The position numbers were made by a program, and so were the translations under genes. A stretch of DNA of 64,000 bases from Otis tarda (lineage: Eukaryota; Chordata; Aves; Otidiformes; Otididae). Every line of letters starts with the position of its first letter. Positions within the stretch are counted from its first letter, which is position 1. Where the stretch lies: contig CM048553.1 of assembly GCA_026413225.1 (NCBI GenBank), forward strand, positions 140,562,690 to 140,626,689. The letters run 5' to 3'. Of this stretch, positions 23,601 to 36,600 are shown one piece after another. The notes beneath the pieces are model-generated. The model searched no databases and was not told where the DNA came from. It was given only the letters and a program-made list of their open reading frames with translations.

Positions 23601-26256
23601 TTCAGTATGGTTCTCTGTTGCCAAAAATGCACAAGCTGGTAAGAGATTGAAAAGGAGTGTAAGGGGAGTGGGAGGAGAGGGGCAGTCCGAAATATCTCTT
23701 GAGGACAGTTCTTGTCGTTTTGCTTCAGTCTTGTTGGTGCACTGCCTAAAGTACAAATGTGACTCTGGTTTTCTCTTGCATAAGAAAGCTCTTGGAACAG
23801 GTTTTCTGTAATGGTGTCTGCATGGAGCCCTTGTTGAATTGCTTTTGAAGTTGATCTAGCAGTGACAGATCACTGTTTGGCACTGAGTCCAGACATGCCC
23901 AGTCCGTCTAAACATGCTAGGGGCCCTCATGGCATACTTTATTTATTAAAAATCTCTTATTGTCTTGCATATATAAGAACCCAAAGTTGTTCAGCTGAAT
24001 TTAATCTTTCTTTATGTTGCAAGCCAGCTCTATTAAGAAAGTAAACAGCATTTCAGAAACTATTTCTGCTCAGTTACCACCCTCTATTAGAAAAAAAAGG
24101 ACTCAGTATGTGCAAATGTCCCTGTACTTGTGCATTGCTGGTTTCAGGATGAAAGTGGTGCCGAGGTGACAGGCATAAACGTACTAAAGCCCTTGGGACT
24201 GATGCTTAAAATATTCTCAGGAAATGTCCCGTGGAGTGGAAGCAGAAGATGGGATCTGCAGGATGTTTTGACTGAGAACATTATTTCCAGTTTTCAGTGG
24301 TGCTCGGCTGTGCTGCAAGCTTGCCCAAAGTCAGGTTCTGTTTGAGGGTCCTTCAAAGCAGAGGTGTTCTTTGCCAGGTGGGCCAGCAGAATAGACTAGG
24401 ACCACTTCAAAACCATGGAAATATAAGGTATTTTCAGTGGGCACTACAATATATTAGCAAAACAGCACAGCAGAGACCTGGCACATGAATCAGGGTCATA
24501 TCACTGAGGATATGTTCAGAATGCACCATGTATGATGATTCCCACGTGTGTGTTTTTGGCTGATGTCCTTATTCTACTGTGGTAAATCTTGGGAAGCTCA
24601 AGAAATATCTCAGGGTAGGTATCTTCAGAAAAGTGACCTGACTTGCTATTGCTGGCTCTGTCTGTCTTTATGCCTGGGAAAGGCAACAGAAGTATAGGTT
24701 TGTGTCTGGATATGGTGGCTGACTCACATCAGAATCGGGACAGCACTGAGCCACCTCACTCTCTGTGAGTAGCACCTTGTTCCAGCTGACTAGTACTCAG
24801 CAGGAGGTAACACCTGTGAAGATGGAGTAGGTGCTGCCTCGGTTGCATTGCTAGAAGATCTCAAGGATTATTAAACTGAGTCATTTTCAAAGTGGCAATC
24901 TTTGACTCCTCACATTCTATTGCCAGTCATTTTAGGGTAGAAGAGAAGGGGTTACACAGCCTGGGAAATGACATCTGCCTTCTCTAGTGGCTCCCATCAG
25001 GCTTTTAACAGCTTGGGTTACTTCTGAGCAATGGAAACAGAAGATACTATTGTGGGTTTTAATTGCATGTATTCCCTTACTTTGATGCTGTATTCATATC
25101 TAATATTTTTTTGCCAGGTGTGACAGTGTGCTTCCCCCCGCCACCTGACCACTTTTCCCATAACCCTGCTGAAGTGATAACCATCAGTGATAGATGTGTC
25201 TAGTCCTGATGGTAATGGCAGCATCTGACTCAAAGTGGATTTGGGGAAGACAGATAACAACACAATAGCCAAGGGATAGTGGTGCACCTTCCTAACCATA
25301 TTGCTGGTTAATGTCCAACTCAAGCCAAATTTGGCAGAAACTGAGATCTACAGGTAGTGTACAAATATGACTATTAGTTAATTATCTTACTCCATAAATA
25401 GCAAGCAGCCCAAAAGCCCTTTGAGCTCTCCTACACTGGAGCAGACTACACATCAGGATCTCCCCTTGTGTACAGATGCCTCTCACGGCTACTCCTCAAG
25501 GTTGAGAGATTCCTTGTCACAACAGATTCTTGGTAAGTGACTAATAGCATGCTAAACTTTGAAATCTTAGCTAAGTGATATAAAGGATTGATTGTGCACA
25601 TATAATCCTTTAGACATAAACCGTTGGTCAAGCCTGGGACTAGGATTGAATCCAACTGTATCTATACTCCTTTCTGAGAAGGAGTTTAGAATGCAAGGAG
25701 GTCCTTTCTGGATCTCATGACTCAACGGGAGGGTCTCCCTGACAGTTTTGTCTGACCTTGTCCTCTATGCAGTAAATAATCCAGTGCACCTTACCATCAA
25801 ATCTTGTTAAATCACTGTCACATTTACCATCAAACTTCAATAAATCACTGGTTTAGATCAATAAAGTATATTGTTGCTTCTCTCCTGCAATTGAAATGCA
25901 TCACTCCCATCCATGACACCAAACATGGGACTGTTAACAGAAGATGATTTTCCTCTGTTGGGTCACAAGGCTTTGGAGGCTGCAATGGGTGCTTTATTTC
26001 ATCAAGTATCATCAAACGCAGGTTCAGATGATCTGGGAAGGTGCTTGATCCTTGTGTCTCCCTGAACTCTGGCTTGTCTGATATTGGAATCACATAAACC
26101 AACAGGGTCATTATGCAGTTTCCCACCTCTTGTTGCTTTAGCCTTCTGAAGTCATCCATAGATAGCTTGACCTGGCACCAGGGTCACTTCCTTTCAGATA
26201 CTCAGTGCACACTCGAGTGTCTGAAGGGGAAATGAGGACCTTTTGTGTTTATTTGC
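20633..26256. other. Upstream flank of the NIPAL2-like gene, no proven gene
   Basis: The first 200 bases are GC-rich but CpG-poor (about 8 CpG in 20528-20830), so no CpG island marks the promoter. No convincing TATA box was seen. The rest is unique AT-rich DNA. One protein-like 78-codon frame at 22366-22599 and a mini-exon-like ATG frame ending in a donor at 23541 are discussed as candidates only. Confidence 0.6.
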
Positions 26257-26430
26257 TGTTCTGGTTTTGTTTAGTAAAGGGGGGCCTAAAGTGGTAGTTT
26301 CTGTAGGAAACTGCTAGAAGTCTTTCCCCTTTGTTTAGTGGACTCAGCCGGGCCTAGGGTGGACCCACTGCTGGCCAAGGCTGAGCCAATTGGTAGCAGA
26401 ATGTCCCATGATAACAGCTCTGTGATAACG

Positions 26431-26438
26431 TATTTAAG
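26431..26438 (+). promoter_or_regulatory. LTR TATA box
   Basis: TATTTAAG, about 175 bases into the LTR, just before a purine-rich stretch, at the place expected for the U3/R promoter of this family. Confidence 0.6.
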
Positions 26439-26739
26439 TAGGGGAAAAGAGGAAAAAAAAAAAAGGAGAGGAGAAGATGTGAAGCAACTGAGTCGGGGCA
26501 GAGAGGGGGAGGCACGAGCCTTGTGGGCCTTGCAGGCCTCACCCTCTGGCCTCCTGCTGGGCAGCCGACTGGACCCAACTTGGCCTGGCCTGGCTGCAAG
26601 GAGTGGAGAGGAGATGAGAAGTGAATAAGATGTAAAAAAGATCCTGAGAGACATCTGCCAGCCTGTTGTGAGGAATCGCTGCAGATGCCAAGGTCAGTGA
26701 AGAAGGAGGGGAAGGAGTAATGCGGCTCCTGGCCAAGAT

Positions 26740-27000
26740 TCCTCTGCAGCCTGTGGTGATGACCATGGTGGAGCAGGTTGTCCCCCTGCAGCCCATGGAG
26801 GGGCAGAGATTCACCTGCAGCCCATGGAGGACCCCACGCCAGAGCAGGTGGAGGCCTGAAGGAGGCTGTGGCCCGTGGAGGGCCCGCTGGGGCAGCCGTT
26901 CTGGAGGGACTGCACCCCGTGGAAGAGATGACCCACACCGGAGCAGTTTCATGAAGGACTGTGGCCCGTGAGAGGGACCCCACGAAGGAGCAGAGGAGGA
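26740..27000 (+). repeat. Degenerate tandem repeat inside the LTR
   Basis: Units of roughly 30-45 bases built around CTGCAGCCCATGGAGG and CACGCCAGAGCAG, with variants such as CTGTGGCCCGTGGAGG and CTGCACCCCGTGGAAG. Copies are diverged. Such arrays are a normal part of this LTR family and differ in copy number between copies. Confidence 0.75.
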
Positions 27001-27128
27001 ATGTGAGGAGTTCTTCCCCCGACGATGAAGCAGCGGCATGAAACAACCCGTGATGAACTGACCGTGACCCCCATTCCCTTTTCCCACCTGTGCCGCTGGG
27101 TGAAGGTAGTAGAGATAATGTTAAGCCT

Positions 27129-27150
27129 GGGAAGAGGGAGGGGTAAGGGG
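27129..27150 (+). other. G-quadruplex motif in the LTR
   Basis: GGG-AAGA-GGG-A-GGGG-TAA-GGGG on the LTR sense strand, about 45 bases before its AATAAA signal. Confidence 0.6.
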
Positions 27151-27192
27151 AGGTTATCTTGTTCCCCGTCTCATTCTCCTGCTAATTTTAGT

Positions 27193-27198
27193 AATAAA
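27193..27198 (+). terminator. LTR polyadenylation signal
   Basis: AATAAA close to the 3' part of the LTR in the sense orientation, followed by a T-rich and GT-containing stretch. Confidence 0.6.
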
Positions 27199-28189
27199 TG
27201 AATAGTTTTCCCCAAGTCGAGTCTGTTTTGCCCGTGACAGTAACTTTAAGGATTTCTCCCTGTCCTTATCTCAAACCTTGAGCCGTTTTTCCTTATATCA
27301 TCTCCCCCTATTCTCTCAGAGGGTAGGGGGAGCGAGAGAGAGACTGCGTAGTCTGGTCCCGATCAGGGTTGAACTACAACACTTGCCCATGTCCCATCAC
27401 TTCTCTGAGCTTACACTTCATCACTGTAGGCGAACAACATTCTTAGTTGAGAAGAGTCCACATCCTTGACTACTGGGCTGTGGTCAGGGTTACCAAGACT
27501 CCATAAGCCAAAAAATGAGAGAGGTTATTGTTTCCTCCTCTGCCAAATAGAAAATCAGCCCTTCCTCCACAGTACCTAGGTGTTTCAACCACCATCTGCT
27601 CTCCACTTTGAGGAAAAGAGCCCAGGTGATGGGAAATTCACTGTTGGGATAGATGGCCCCAGCTGGGTGATACAGGAGAAAGTTGAAGACCTTGCTTTTA
27701 CCTGCTGCTCAGAGAACATGACTGCTAGATCAGCGCTTATGCAGGATGATCAGACATGTTTCTGAGTTAAATGTCTACCAGCAGACTTTTGCTGGGTCAG
27801 TTCCTGTGTGTAAGGCCGTACCTGAAGGCCTGAACCTGTGAACTGAGGAATCTGACTGAGGTGGGTTGCAGGCAAGGGTATACTGTGTAGTGTTAGCACA
27901 GGACAATTTGTGGAAGATGTGTACAGACTGTTGATTTTTACAAGCAGCTTTCATCTCCCTTCCTCCAGCAGCTTTACAAGTCCATGGTGCAAGTATGTAC
28001 TACTCCATATGCTATCAATTACAGTCCTGACTGGAAGTTGCTTTCCATCTTGAAGTCTACAAATGTATGAAAAACAGGAGTCCTGGAATCAAGATGTACA
28101 TTACAGACCTTGGAGAAGGCTTTTGTCTTTCTTTTCTGGATGGTGGATCAGTGAGAGATTTGTAGACTTTGGACATTTTCATTTTTGCC

Positions 28190-28275
28190 TTTTAGACCCT
28201 ATCAATTTAGACTTAATCCTGATCCTTTTAAAATCAATGGCAAAGTTCCCACTGACTTCAAAAGAGACAGCCTGA
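28190..28275. repeat. Possible fragment of an ancient amniote repeat
   Basis: The run TCCTGATCC...AAATCAATGGCAAAGTTCC...ACTGACTTCAA resembles a phrase recurrent in bird and turtle genomes. Related pieces appear at 29953-29975 (GAAATCAATGACA) and 31540-31556 (CCCATTGACTTCAGCGG). I cannot name the family. Confidence 0.35.
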
Positions 28276-29515
28276 GCTCTCAAATACTTTAAAGAACAGT
28301 TTAAGCAAACAAACCCAAGACGGATAAGAATTGCATTTTCTCTCTCTATTACGCATGCAACTTATTTTCTCCAAATGTAAACGTTACCTGGAGAGCTAAG
28401 CAGTGATGTGTTTTTTATTATTTCTTTAGGAGGCTGCAGTACCCAAAGTATATTCCATACATACTTCTTCATTTAGGAGCCAAACATAGCTATGTAAAGT
28501 GAGCAGCTTGTTTACAGTAGGCACTTATGGCTTGCTATCAAATTAGTGGCAAATCAGGACTGTAGTAAACAGAGGTCAAAGATCAAACCCACAATTTCAC
28601 ATAAAATTCCAGACCATGTACACAAAATTTAAAATGCAAAATCTTCAAATCACAAGACCATCAACTGCTCTTAAAACTAATCAAAAGCAGGATAAGGACT
28701 AGAGGAAATGAAATTTAAACATGATTTTAATCCAAATTTTAATGGAACAGCTACATCATGTATATCTTTCAAACCATGACAGCTGACTCCATGCTACTTA
28801 CTCTCACTTGCCGTGAAACAAGGTTTTAGTACATCTCGCTTGGTATTCATACATGCTGGTTTGCTTCTTTTTCTCCAATTTGAAATAAAGAGAAAATAAA
28901 TTGCATGGGAAGTGTTACCACCTAAGACTTTACAGTGGCTCTGTTCCTGCTAAAGCCCATGATAGTTTTGCATCACTCATTTTTAGTGCAGAGATTCTCT
29001 GTGTTCAGAACGGGAAAAGGTAAGATGCCGTTTGCTCTGTTTTGTGCTGGAATGACTGTGTTTGAACGCAGTCAGGTCCCTTGGCTGGTGGTCCCTTCCT
29101 TACCTGGAGGCCAGTGCCCATGTAAGTGTCTTGCAAGAGATCCAGGACCACGCCAGTCCCATATGTGTGTGTTAGACTAATCCCCAGTGTGAAGTCATCT
29201 GGGAGAAATCCTGTTTCTGGACTCAACTAAGGAAAAATAAGAATGCAGACTCCTTAAAACCAGAACTTATTTATTTAATGAAGATTTGGTTACTGAATGC
29301 CACCAGATGTCAGCATACACTGTATGATTAAAAGCAAGTGTCTAAGACCTCTGAGAAGTGAGCAGTGATAAAGCTGCCTTCTGCCTCATGGAAATGATGT
29401 ACCAGATCAGCTTTGCTGTGGGAAAAATTATGGCAGGGATGAGCTGGAAGAAATTGCCTGTGAAGTTTTGCTAAAGTATCTGGTCAATTCTTCCATCCTT
29501 GGGGAGTGCCCATAT

Positions 29516-29539
29516 CCCTTCCCTTCACCCCTTCTCCCC
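29516..29539 (-). other. G-quadruplex motif (minus strand)
   Basis: Four C tracts (CCC, CCC, CCCC, CCCC) with loops of 2-4 bases on the plus strand. Confidence 0.5.
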
Positions 29540-31154
29540 ATCCACAGGCCTGTGAGAGGCCTGGATCAGCCCCATCCTCAGTCTGCACTTCCCTGGGGTT
29601 TCTCAGCATAGGTCCAAAGACCTGCATCTGCCAGGGCAAGGGGAGGAACCTGCTTTGGAACCAAACAGAGTTAAGGAAGATGCACCTTGACCCCAAATAC
29701 CACAGCAGTATCTGCTCTGGCTACGTAGGAATGTGAGAAGTCACCAAGGAGGTGGGAACAGAGGATGGCTGGTGATGGCTTAGGGAAAAAAATATGAGTA
29801 GTAGGAAAATTTTTGTGTGTTTTTTTTTTCCTGACATGTTCTTTCCCACTGAGGCAAATGCCAGAAAGCCGAAACTGTTCTTTGGATTATCCAGTTTAAT
29901 TCCCTCTCAGAATAAGTTTTAGATTACAATCTATGTATATGAGGGCTCTATTTTCTCCTACTGAAATCAATGACACAGCTCCAGAGGAAGGGCAAAGCTT
30001 TGGGAATCTACAGCCAGGCTTCTCCTCTGCCTCTTCTTACCTGCCTTATGGCAGGACCTGTAATATGGCCAAATATGGCCAGTCTACGTCCTGATGGCTT
30101 GATGATTTAAATTTTGCTACAGCTAAAGCACATATAGATTGTTCCCCTCAGTCATATGCACCTTTTAAAACAGCTAAAGCAACAGGGCTTTGTAGTGTAG
30201 CCCTGGCCTGAAAGGCCCTTTCAAAACTGTTTTTCTTAATGAACATGTACAGAACTGAAGCCATTATTCTGCCACCATAAATTTTGACCTGAATCTGCCA
30301 CTGTACACAAGAAGGTAGAGAACACTAATCTAACAGAAAGTACAAGTCCAAATAAGATAGCCAGAGCCAAGGACAGCCAAGCAAAGTGATGTTCCTCTAC
30401 AGCTGGGAGTCAAAATGCCATAGAGCTGAGTTTTCTAGCACATGTCCTCTTATTCTCTCTTGGAGATTTAATTTCACTTTGGGGATTTCTCCGTGTTTGG
30501 CTGAATTTCTGGGCGTACAGCAGCTTTGGTTGAAGGTCCAGTACAATAGCTCCAAGTGCACTGGCACTCCTCCAGACTTCACAGCCGTGGCTACTGTGCT
30601 GCAGCAGATAAATTCTGCTGCAGGCATGTGCTGTTGTCACCACGCACCAAGACAGCAGATCTGATGCTTTGGGGCAGCTTCAGAGGTTGCACGTTCATAG
30701 AGAAGACACAAAAAGCACAGTGCTTCTGGACACTATCAGTGCTGTTGCCTACGTGCTGTTCAGCTGATTTGCTCCTACTCAGCCAGTCTGGTGCGTCCCA
30801 GAAGCATCAGATGTCCATACCACAGGCACGTGTATGCAGACCATCTGTGCAGCAAGCTCACTGCATGTGTGTGTGCAGTAACATCCTGGAAACTCAAGCA
30901 ATCCAAGGGCAAAAAAATCCATCAGATCTTTCAGTCTCATCTATGACATGAGTTGGAGCAATCTGAGGATGGCTCTGTTTGCATCAAGTGTCACCTAAAC
31001 AAGGGCACGTCCTGCCTATGTCTTTATGTTAGTGGCCTAGCAATAAGGCTAGAGGACGTGGTGATGAGATTTTCTGGGGGGTGTCTGAGTGCCTGTTTAA
31101 CCTGACTCTAGCTATGGTTTGGAGAATTGCCTCCCCCACCCTCTTTGAAGGAGA

Positions 31155-31440
31155 TGTGATAGGACAAGGGGTAATGGTTTTAAAATAGAAGGAGGTAGGT
31201 AGATTCAGACTGGACACAAGGAAAAAAAATTTTACAATGAGAGTGGCTGCTCAGAGTGGTTTTACAATGGAACAGGTTGCCCAGAGAGGTGGTGGAAATA
31301 TTCAAGACCAGGTTGGACAGGGCTCTGAGCAACCTGATCTGGTTGGAGATGTCCCTGCTCCTTGCAGGGGGGTTGGACTAGATGGCCTTTAAAGGTCCCT
31401 TCCAACCCAAACCGTTCTATGAGTCTATGATTCTATGATG
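31155..31440 (+). mobile_element. CR1 LINE, young 5'-truncated copy
   Basis: Starts near GTGATAGGACAAGGGG and carries AACAGGTTGCCCAGAGAGG, GGGGTTGGACTAGATGG and CCCTTCCAACCCAAACC, ending in ATTCTATGA-type repeats at 31420-31438. This is the avian CR1 3' untranslated region. The copy is little diverged from what I recall of the consensus, so it is relatively young. A short internal repetition (TTTTACAATG twice, 31230 and 31260) marks a small rearrangement. Confidence 0.95.
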
Positions 31441-33625
31441 GGGCAGGCACCATTGGTGAAATATCCTTAAACAGGATTTGGATGCCTATGTGCCTTTGAA
31501 GATTTGACCTGTGCCTCAGAAACCTTATTCCACTGAATAGCCCATTGACTTCAGCGGAAGGAAACTGCATCTTATAAAATCTGTACTCCAAAACCACAGT
31601 GAAAGCAGCCCTGGAGCCAGATACTTTATGTATTACAGCCTTGACAACACTTACATATGGTGGCAGTGAACTGAAACAGAGTATGATAAGGTCCTATCTG
31701 GATTGGATCTGTTTGAAAAAAAATGTGATTTAAAAATAAAAATTATGGTATTTTTGTAAATCCATAAAATCTCTGCAATATTAAACATAAAAACTAAAAT
31801 AACCTGAGGCAACCTCCAGGGTAACTGGACTAGGAAAGCACTGGTTTCTTCCCTCCAAGAAATAAATTGTTAACATGAATATCACATATGTCTGTGTGTG
31901 TGTGAGTGTGCTAGGAGCAAGGGAAGAGCTCAAATATGTTTAATAACCAGTCAATTGATATTGCAAAGCTTGTATGTACACAATATTGCTTGTTAAAATA
32001 TTTGGAGAATTGGAAACAAGCTTTTTTCACATTACAAAGGACAAAATCTTTTTATGCCTTTGCGTTTTAAATTAAGATTCAATAGGCTTTTTTCCTTAGA
32101 AGTTCTGTTTTCATAAATGTACCATTTTGCCTTCTAAGAACAGATAAGATGATAGCCTGATTATAAACTAGCTTTTATAAATGCTAAAGATCAAAGTCCC
32201 ATATTTTTTGCTTTAACTACAGCAATACTCACCACAGTGTTTCAGAAATGCTGCTTTCATCCTTGTAAAACCATCCAAGCAAACAAAACCTATACAGATA
32301 TTCAGAAATGAGGATAAACTTTTTGGATTATTTGGACAGCACAACAGTAAATAATAATAAATCAAGACCATGGTGATAGATTTCTTTCACAGAGAACGTC
32401 TTCACTGGGGAGTATTGACACAGATGTTTCCTGACAGAGCAAGTAGAGATCCCCAAAGCATTTGCTGCAGAAGGGCAGATGTTTGCTTTGGTGGGGAATA
32501 TTATCATGGTGTAAGTAAACAGGATTTTGCACGGGTACCTGTTGGGGTGGGGTGTTACATTTTCTTCAGGCGAATGATGGATTTTAAGTTCTTCTCTGAA
32601 GAAGAAGCTAAATGCATTAGTGGAGAAAATACATATTTTGCCTACGATTTGATTTTTTTTCTAGACCTAGATGGTTTTGTTAGAATATGTATTCAAATTC
32701 TGAAAAACAGCTCATAGAGAAAACACCTCCATCAAGGATGGTCCATGAGGTTTAACTTCCTTTGGAGAAAGTATTTATTTTCTTGCCAGAAATGCGATTC
32801 CTTTTTTAGAGTCTGTAGAATGTTCCTTCCTATATTTATTATATTTTTTACCATATTATAATAATTTTAAGGTGAATAGATTTTTTTTTACCTTGGCCTG
32901 CGTGACAGTGTCCCTTTTTCAACTTAGACATGAGGAACTGATCTTTCTTCTGAATATACCTTTTTATTATTAGAAAGTCATTTGTGATACAGAGTTTACA
33001 GACTGCTTATGATAGTTTTGAACATGATGGAAAGGAAAAAAGAGCAGTATAAATTGAAATCAAGCTCTACCAGACAAGGATACATATTATATAAGGAAAA
33101 GATTTACAGGATTTCAATCAAGAGTGGCTTATGTGTGTAACACATGGAGAGGTTTCGGTTTGGTTGTTGCAGATCCTCCAGTTCCTCATCCAGTCTTTGC
33201 ACATGTGGAATAAATGGATTCTACTCAAATCTCATGCCTGCAAGGTTTTTCTTTGCCCTGTAATATGCTCTCCTAAGTGAAAAAGGTTTTGTGAGTTTTC
33301 TTCTAAAGGTCGGTGATCAAATCCCAGCTGCATGTGTGGGTGGGGAGAACCTATTTCCAGTCCATAGCAGAACAGGTTTTTTCAACTATTAGCAGGGTTT
33401 CATGCAGAAACCTACTCATCTCTTTATAAATCAAATGCAGCAATTCCTGTTCTTTAAATAAGCACAGTTTAGAGTGTGCATGGATATCTTCACTTATTGC
33501 CATGGTTATATACATCAGGTTTGTATCCACTAGTTTGCTAGCTCAGGACATGTGTAACTGAAATGTTTGACAGAAACAGTGGAGATTGCCTTTAGAAATA
33601 GCTGAGATACAGATAGAAACTGTAA

Positions 33626-33634
33626 GGGGGGGGG
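33626..33634 (+). repeat. G9 homopolymer
   Basis: Nine consecutive G in AT-rich DNA; likely length-variable. Confidence 0.8.
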
Positions 33635-36600
33635 ATTTTAGGTCTTCGACACTTTGAAGAGGTTTCATTTTTTTCCCTTTTTCCTCAAGGGTGATTTAGA
33701 TTCTCTGTGAGAAATAGTATTTTGGAGTTTGTAGGCTAGAGTAGGTTTCACTTAACTTTTAACATCGGATGCAAGTTTGTTTGCTGTTTCTGTAAAGTCT
33801 TGTCTCATGTCCTTGTCGTTTCTATTTTTGTATTATCTTTCAGGTTGAAGCATTTGTATGAGTATATCCTCCCTTTTCCCCCTCTGTCCTAGGATGTGGG
33901 AATGAAAAAGTAGGGTTTATGCCATTAAGCCTGTGGTGGGCTTCTGAGGTTGCATTTGTTTAACAGGTATAGCTCCTGAGTTTGCTACTTAGAAAATCAA
34001 AACATAGACAAAGACTACTAAAAAGAAGAAAAAAAGTTATTCTAATTGCTTGCTAAAAGTATTGCAGGGTTAGTTTGGGACTATGGACAGGCAGGCTGTG
34101 TGCCAATGTCACAGCCCTTCCCAGTCCTGGGTACAGATGCCCATCCCCAGTGGCAGGAGGTAAGAGGGATTTGGGGCACCCTGTCTTTCAGCTGGGATTG
34201 CTGTGTGGCAGCTTCTGCGAGAGCCTGCTGGAGAGGTGCCTGGCAGGCTGCAGAGCTGTATGGTGCAGGGGATGGGGAGCGGGGTGACAGGCTGCTGTGT
34301 TTGACTCTAACTTTAATTGGTTTTGTAGCACTGCACAGACATCCAGGTCAAGCTGGGATAAAATGACCTTTAGCTATTTTTGCCTAACCTATTACTGAAT
34401 GTGAATTTCCTACCATTACCAGCCATAGTCCTGATAAGACTGCTTTGAAAATGGATATTTATTTTCTTGCAACCATGCTTTTTTTTTTTTAATTAGATCT
34501 AATAAAAAGCACATTTCAGTCTCAGGTTTCCAAATGAACATTTGAAAATTGTTCAGGAAATAACATCTTGCCACAGAAAAGATAAAATAGAATGAGGAGA
34601 AGTAAATTTTTCATTTGAAAAATTTCTATGGAAAATTTATTTGCCAGCTAGTTTAGCTTTTGTAGGTCACCCATCAACTTTGGGTATGACTCGAAAGTGT
34701 TCTCTGTGTAGATATGTCAGTGGTTTTTGAACAGCAGGTTGCGAGTATCAAGCTTTTATAATAAATTTGTTCAATACCAGTAGCTCAATTTTATGTTGTC
34801 TGAAGATGTGAATACAGATTCCTCTAAGTCCTGTTATTTTTAACAAGGAAGAGTATATTTGGTGTCTATTATTCTTAAAAATTTACATTCTGGTAGCACC
34901 TATGATTCCCCAGAACAGACCAAGACTCCGCATGATGAAACAATAGTTCTTTCCCCTAATAATGATTTTCACATGGAGACCAAAAACAGCTTCTATTTGC
35001 TCTGCAGTTTGATGCAATGCTCCAAGGTACTGAAAGCAGCTACTTCGAAATCATGTTAGATCTCTGCGTGTGGTCACACTGTAAGCAGTTTGTTTGTTTA
35101 GGATTCCCCATGTGTAGCATACCGTCTGGTGGTGCATGCGTATCTTCCAGTGCATGCTGGTGCTGCTGAACTGTCAGGGAGAAATTCCTTCCTTTGCAAA
35201 TGCAGCGTTGTCTTTGAAGTGGTTCATTGTGAGCTTCTTCTCAGTAGAATTCTGTGCCATACTAACCACAAGGGAAAAAATACACAAGAATCGTAAGGGA
35301 GGTGATTTTAAATGAAGTAAAGAGAAAGCTCCTCTAGGGATGGCTCAAGTCTTGTGCCCCTGCATGGCCTAAACTCTTACCCACAGTTTGTGCTTCCTAT
35401 TTATCCAACGGAGAATAATGATAAACAAATACTTTCAAGTGACTAGAGGTTTCACAGGCTCTCATTTTGGGTATTTCATACAGCAATGCTATATGGGGAC
35501 CCGGCTTTGTAGGAGCTTTGTACACCTCAACCTGAAAATCTTATCACTTTGAGGCACTCCATCCAAACACCAAAGGCTCTGAAATCACCATCTGCTTTCC
35601 ACAGGACCTCTAGTGCTGCAATGTAGAGTTAAATAACAGAGATGAGTACAAAGCAAGCCCACACATTGTGCTGAACCAGAAGAGAGCCCTCTGTCCAAAG
35701 TGGTCTGCCTGCCATCTCAGATGTCAAGGACTGTCCCTGAATTACCACCTTTCAGTGTTTGAAATTCGTCAATTCCAAAGATAATCCAGATTTCCCCTGC
35801 TCATCTCTCAATTATCTAAACTTTGCCCTTGACCAAAAGTTGATCCTAAAGGATGTGACTGGTCCTGAGGTTCCACAGATGACTTACAGCAATCTAACAG
35901 GGACTGCTACTGGAATGATTTTCCTTTTCTCCAGATCTCTCTTGCCCCGGCCCTGGCTGCACATGCCTTCCCTCCTCTCATTTCAGCTCTTGCAATCCTG
36001 CAGCCCTGTGGAAAATCAGAGACATGAGCCGATCTGGCTAAAGACTTTCTTTTTTTTTCCCCTCTGGGTTAGTTTTATAGATTTTTCTGCCTACAGTTAC
36101 CCTTATCTTGATGTAAAAATCTACTTCACCCTATAAAATATGCACACACTGCAGTATGCAAAAATAATGTGTTACTTCAATTTTGCTTAAGAATCTGGTG
36201 TGAAAAGGTGAGAAGTCGCACCACCACCACCCCTCACCAAAGCCCTGTGTGTAGTGATGCAGCACGTGCACAGGGTGACTGAAGAGATATGAGCAGAGTA
36301 CTGAACACTTTGGCATGACCTGGGAGTAATCAACGTAATCTAAAATACAACCACTATGCTTTGGTATTTAACCTTTCCTTATATATAATTAAACCAAAGG
36401 CTCCCATTTAAATTTTAAATTAACTGTTCTTGTAGGTGTTATTTTTTTTTTCTTTGGAGCTGCCTAAAGGCAGGAAGCCAACGAACCCTTGCTTTTTGGA
36501 GCAACTGACTTTTAAGTATTGGAGCCTCAAAGCCTGTGCAATGTTTTGCCATATTTATCCTTGCCTAAAAGCACTGGCTGCCCATTCAGTCACAGAACTG

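Larger units (their letters stand above)
26257..27381 (+). mobile_element. Long solo LTR (1.1 kb) of an avian endogenous retrovirus
   Basis: About 1,125 bases ending TG...CA. The flanks TTTGC (26252-26256) and CTTGC (27382-27386) are a 5-bp target duplication with one mismatch. A TATTTAAG promoter box lies at 26431-26438 and an AATAAA signal at 27193-27198, followed by the family landmark CCCCAAGTCGAGTCTG and GTTTTGCCCGTGACAG. The middle (26740-27000) is a degenerate tandem array. A plus-strand G-quadruplex motif lies at 27129-27150. I recognise the family from bird genomes but not its formal name. No gag, pol or env sequence flanks it. Open frames of up to 230 codons on the minus strand are artefacts of its GC-rich repeats. 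Confidence 0.9.
27382..31154. other. Intergenic, with traces of an old repeat
   Basis: Unique AT-rich DNA. Phrases such as AAATCAATGGCAAAG and CCCACTGACTTCAAA (28231-28262) resemble an old interspersed repeat seen in birds and reptiles. A C-rich tract at 29516-29539 can form a quadruplex on the minus strand. No gene was recognised. Confidence 0.55.

Noticed and set aside
26354-27087. Minus-strand ORFs of 230 and 182 codons
   Set aside because: They lie wholly inside the plus-strand solo LTR and come from its GC-rich tandem repeats.
32370-32717. 115-codon plus-strand frame
   Set aside because: No ATG-context or splice support, and no recognised domain; frames of this length occur by chance elsewhere in the window.
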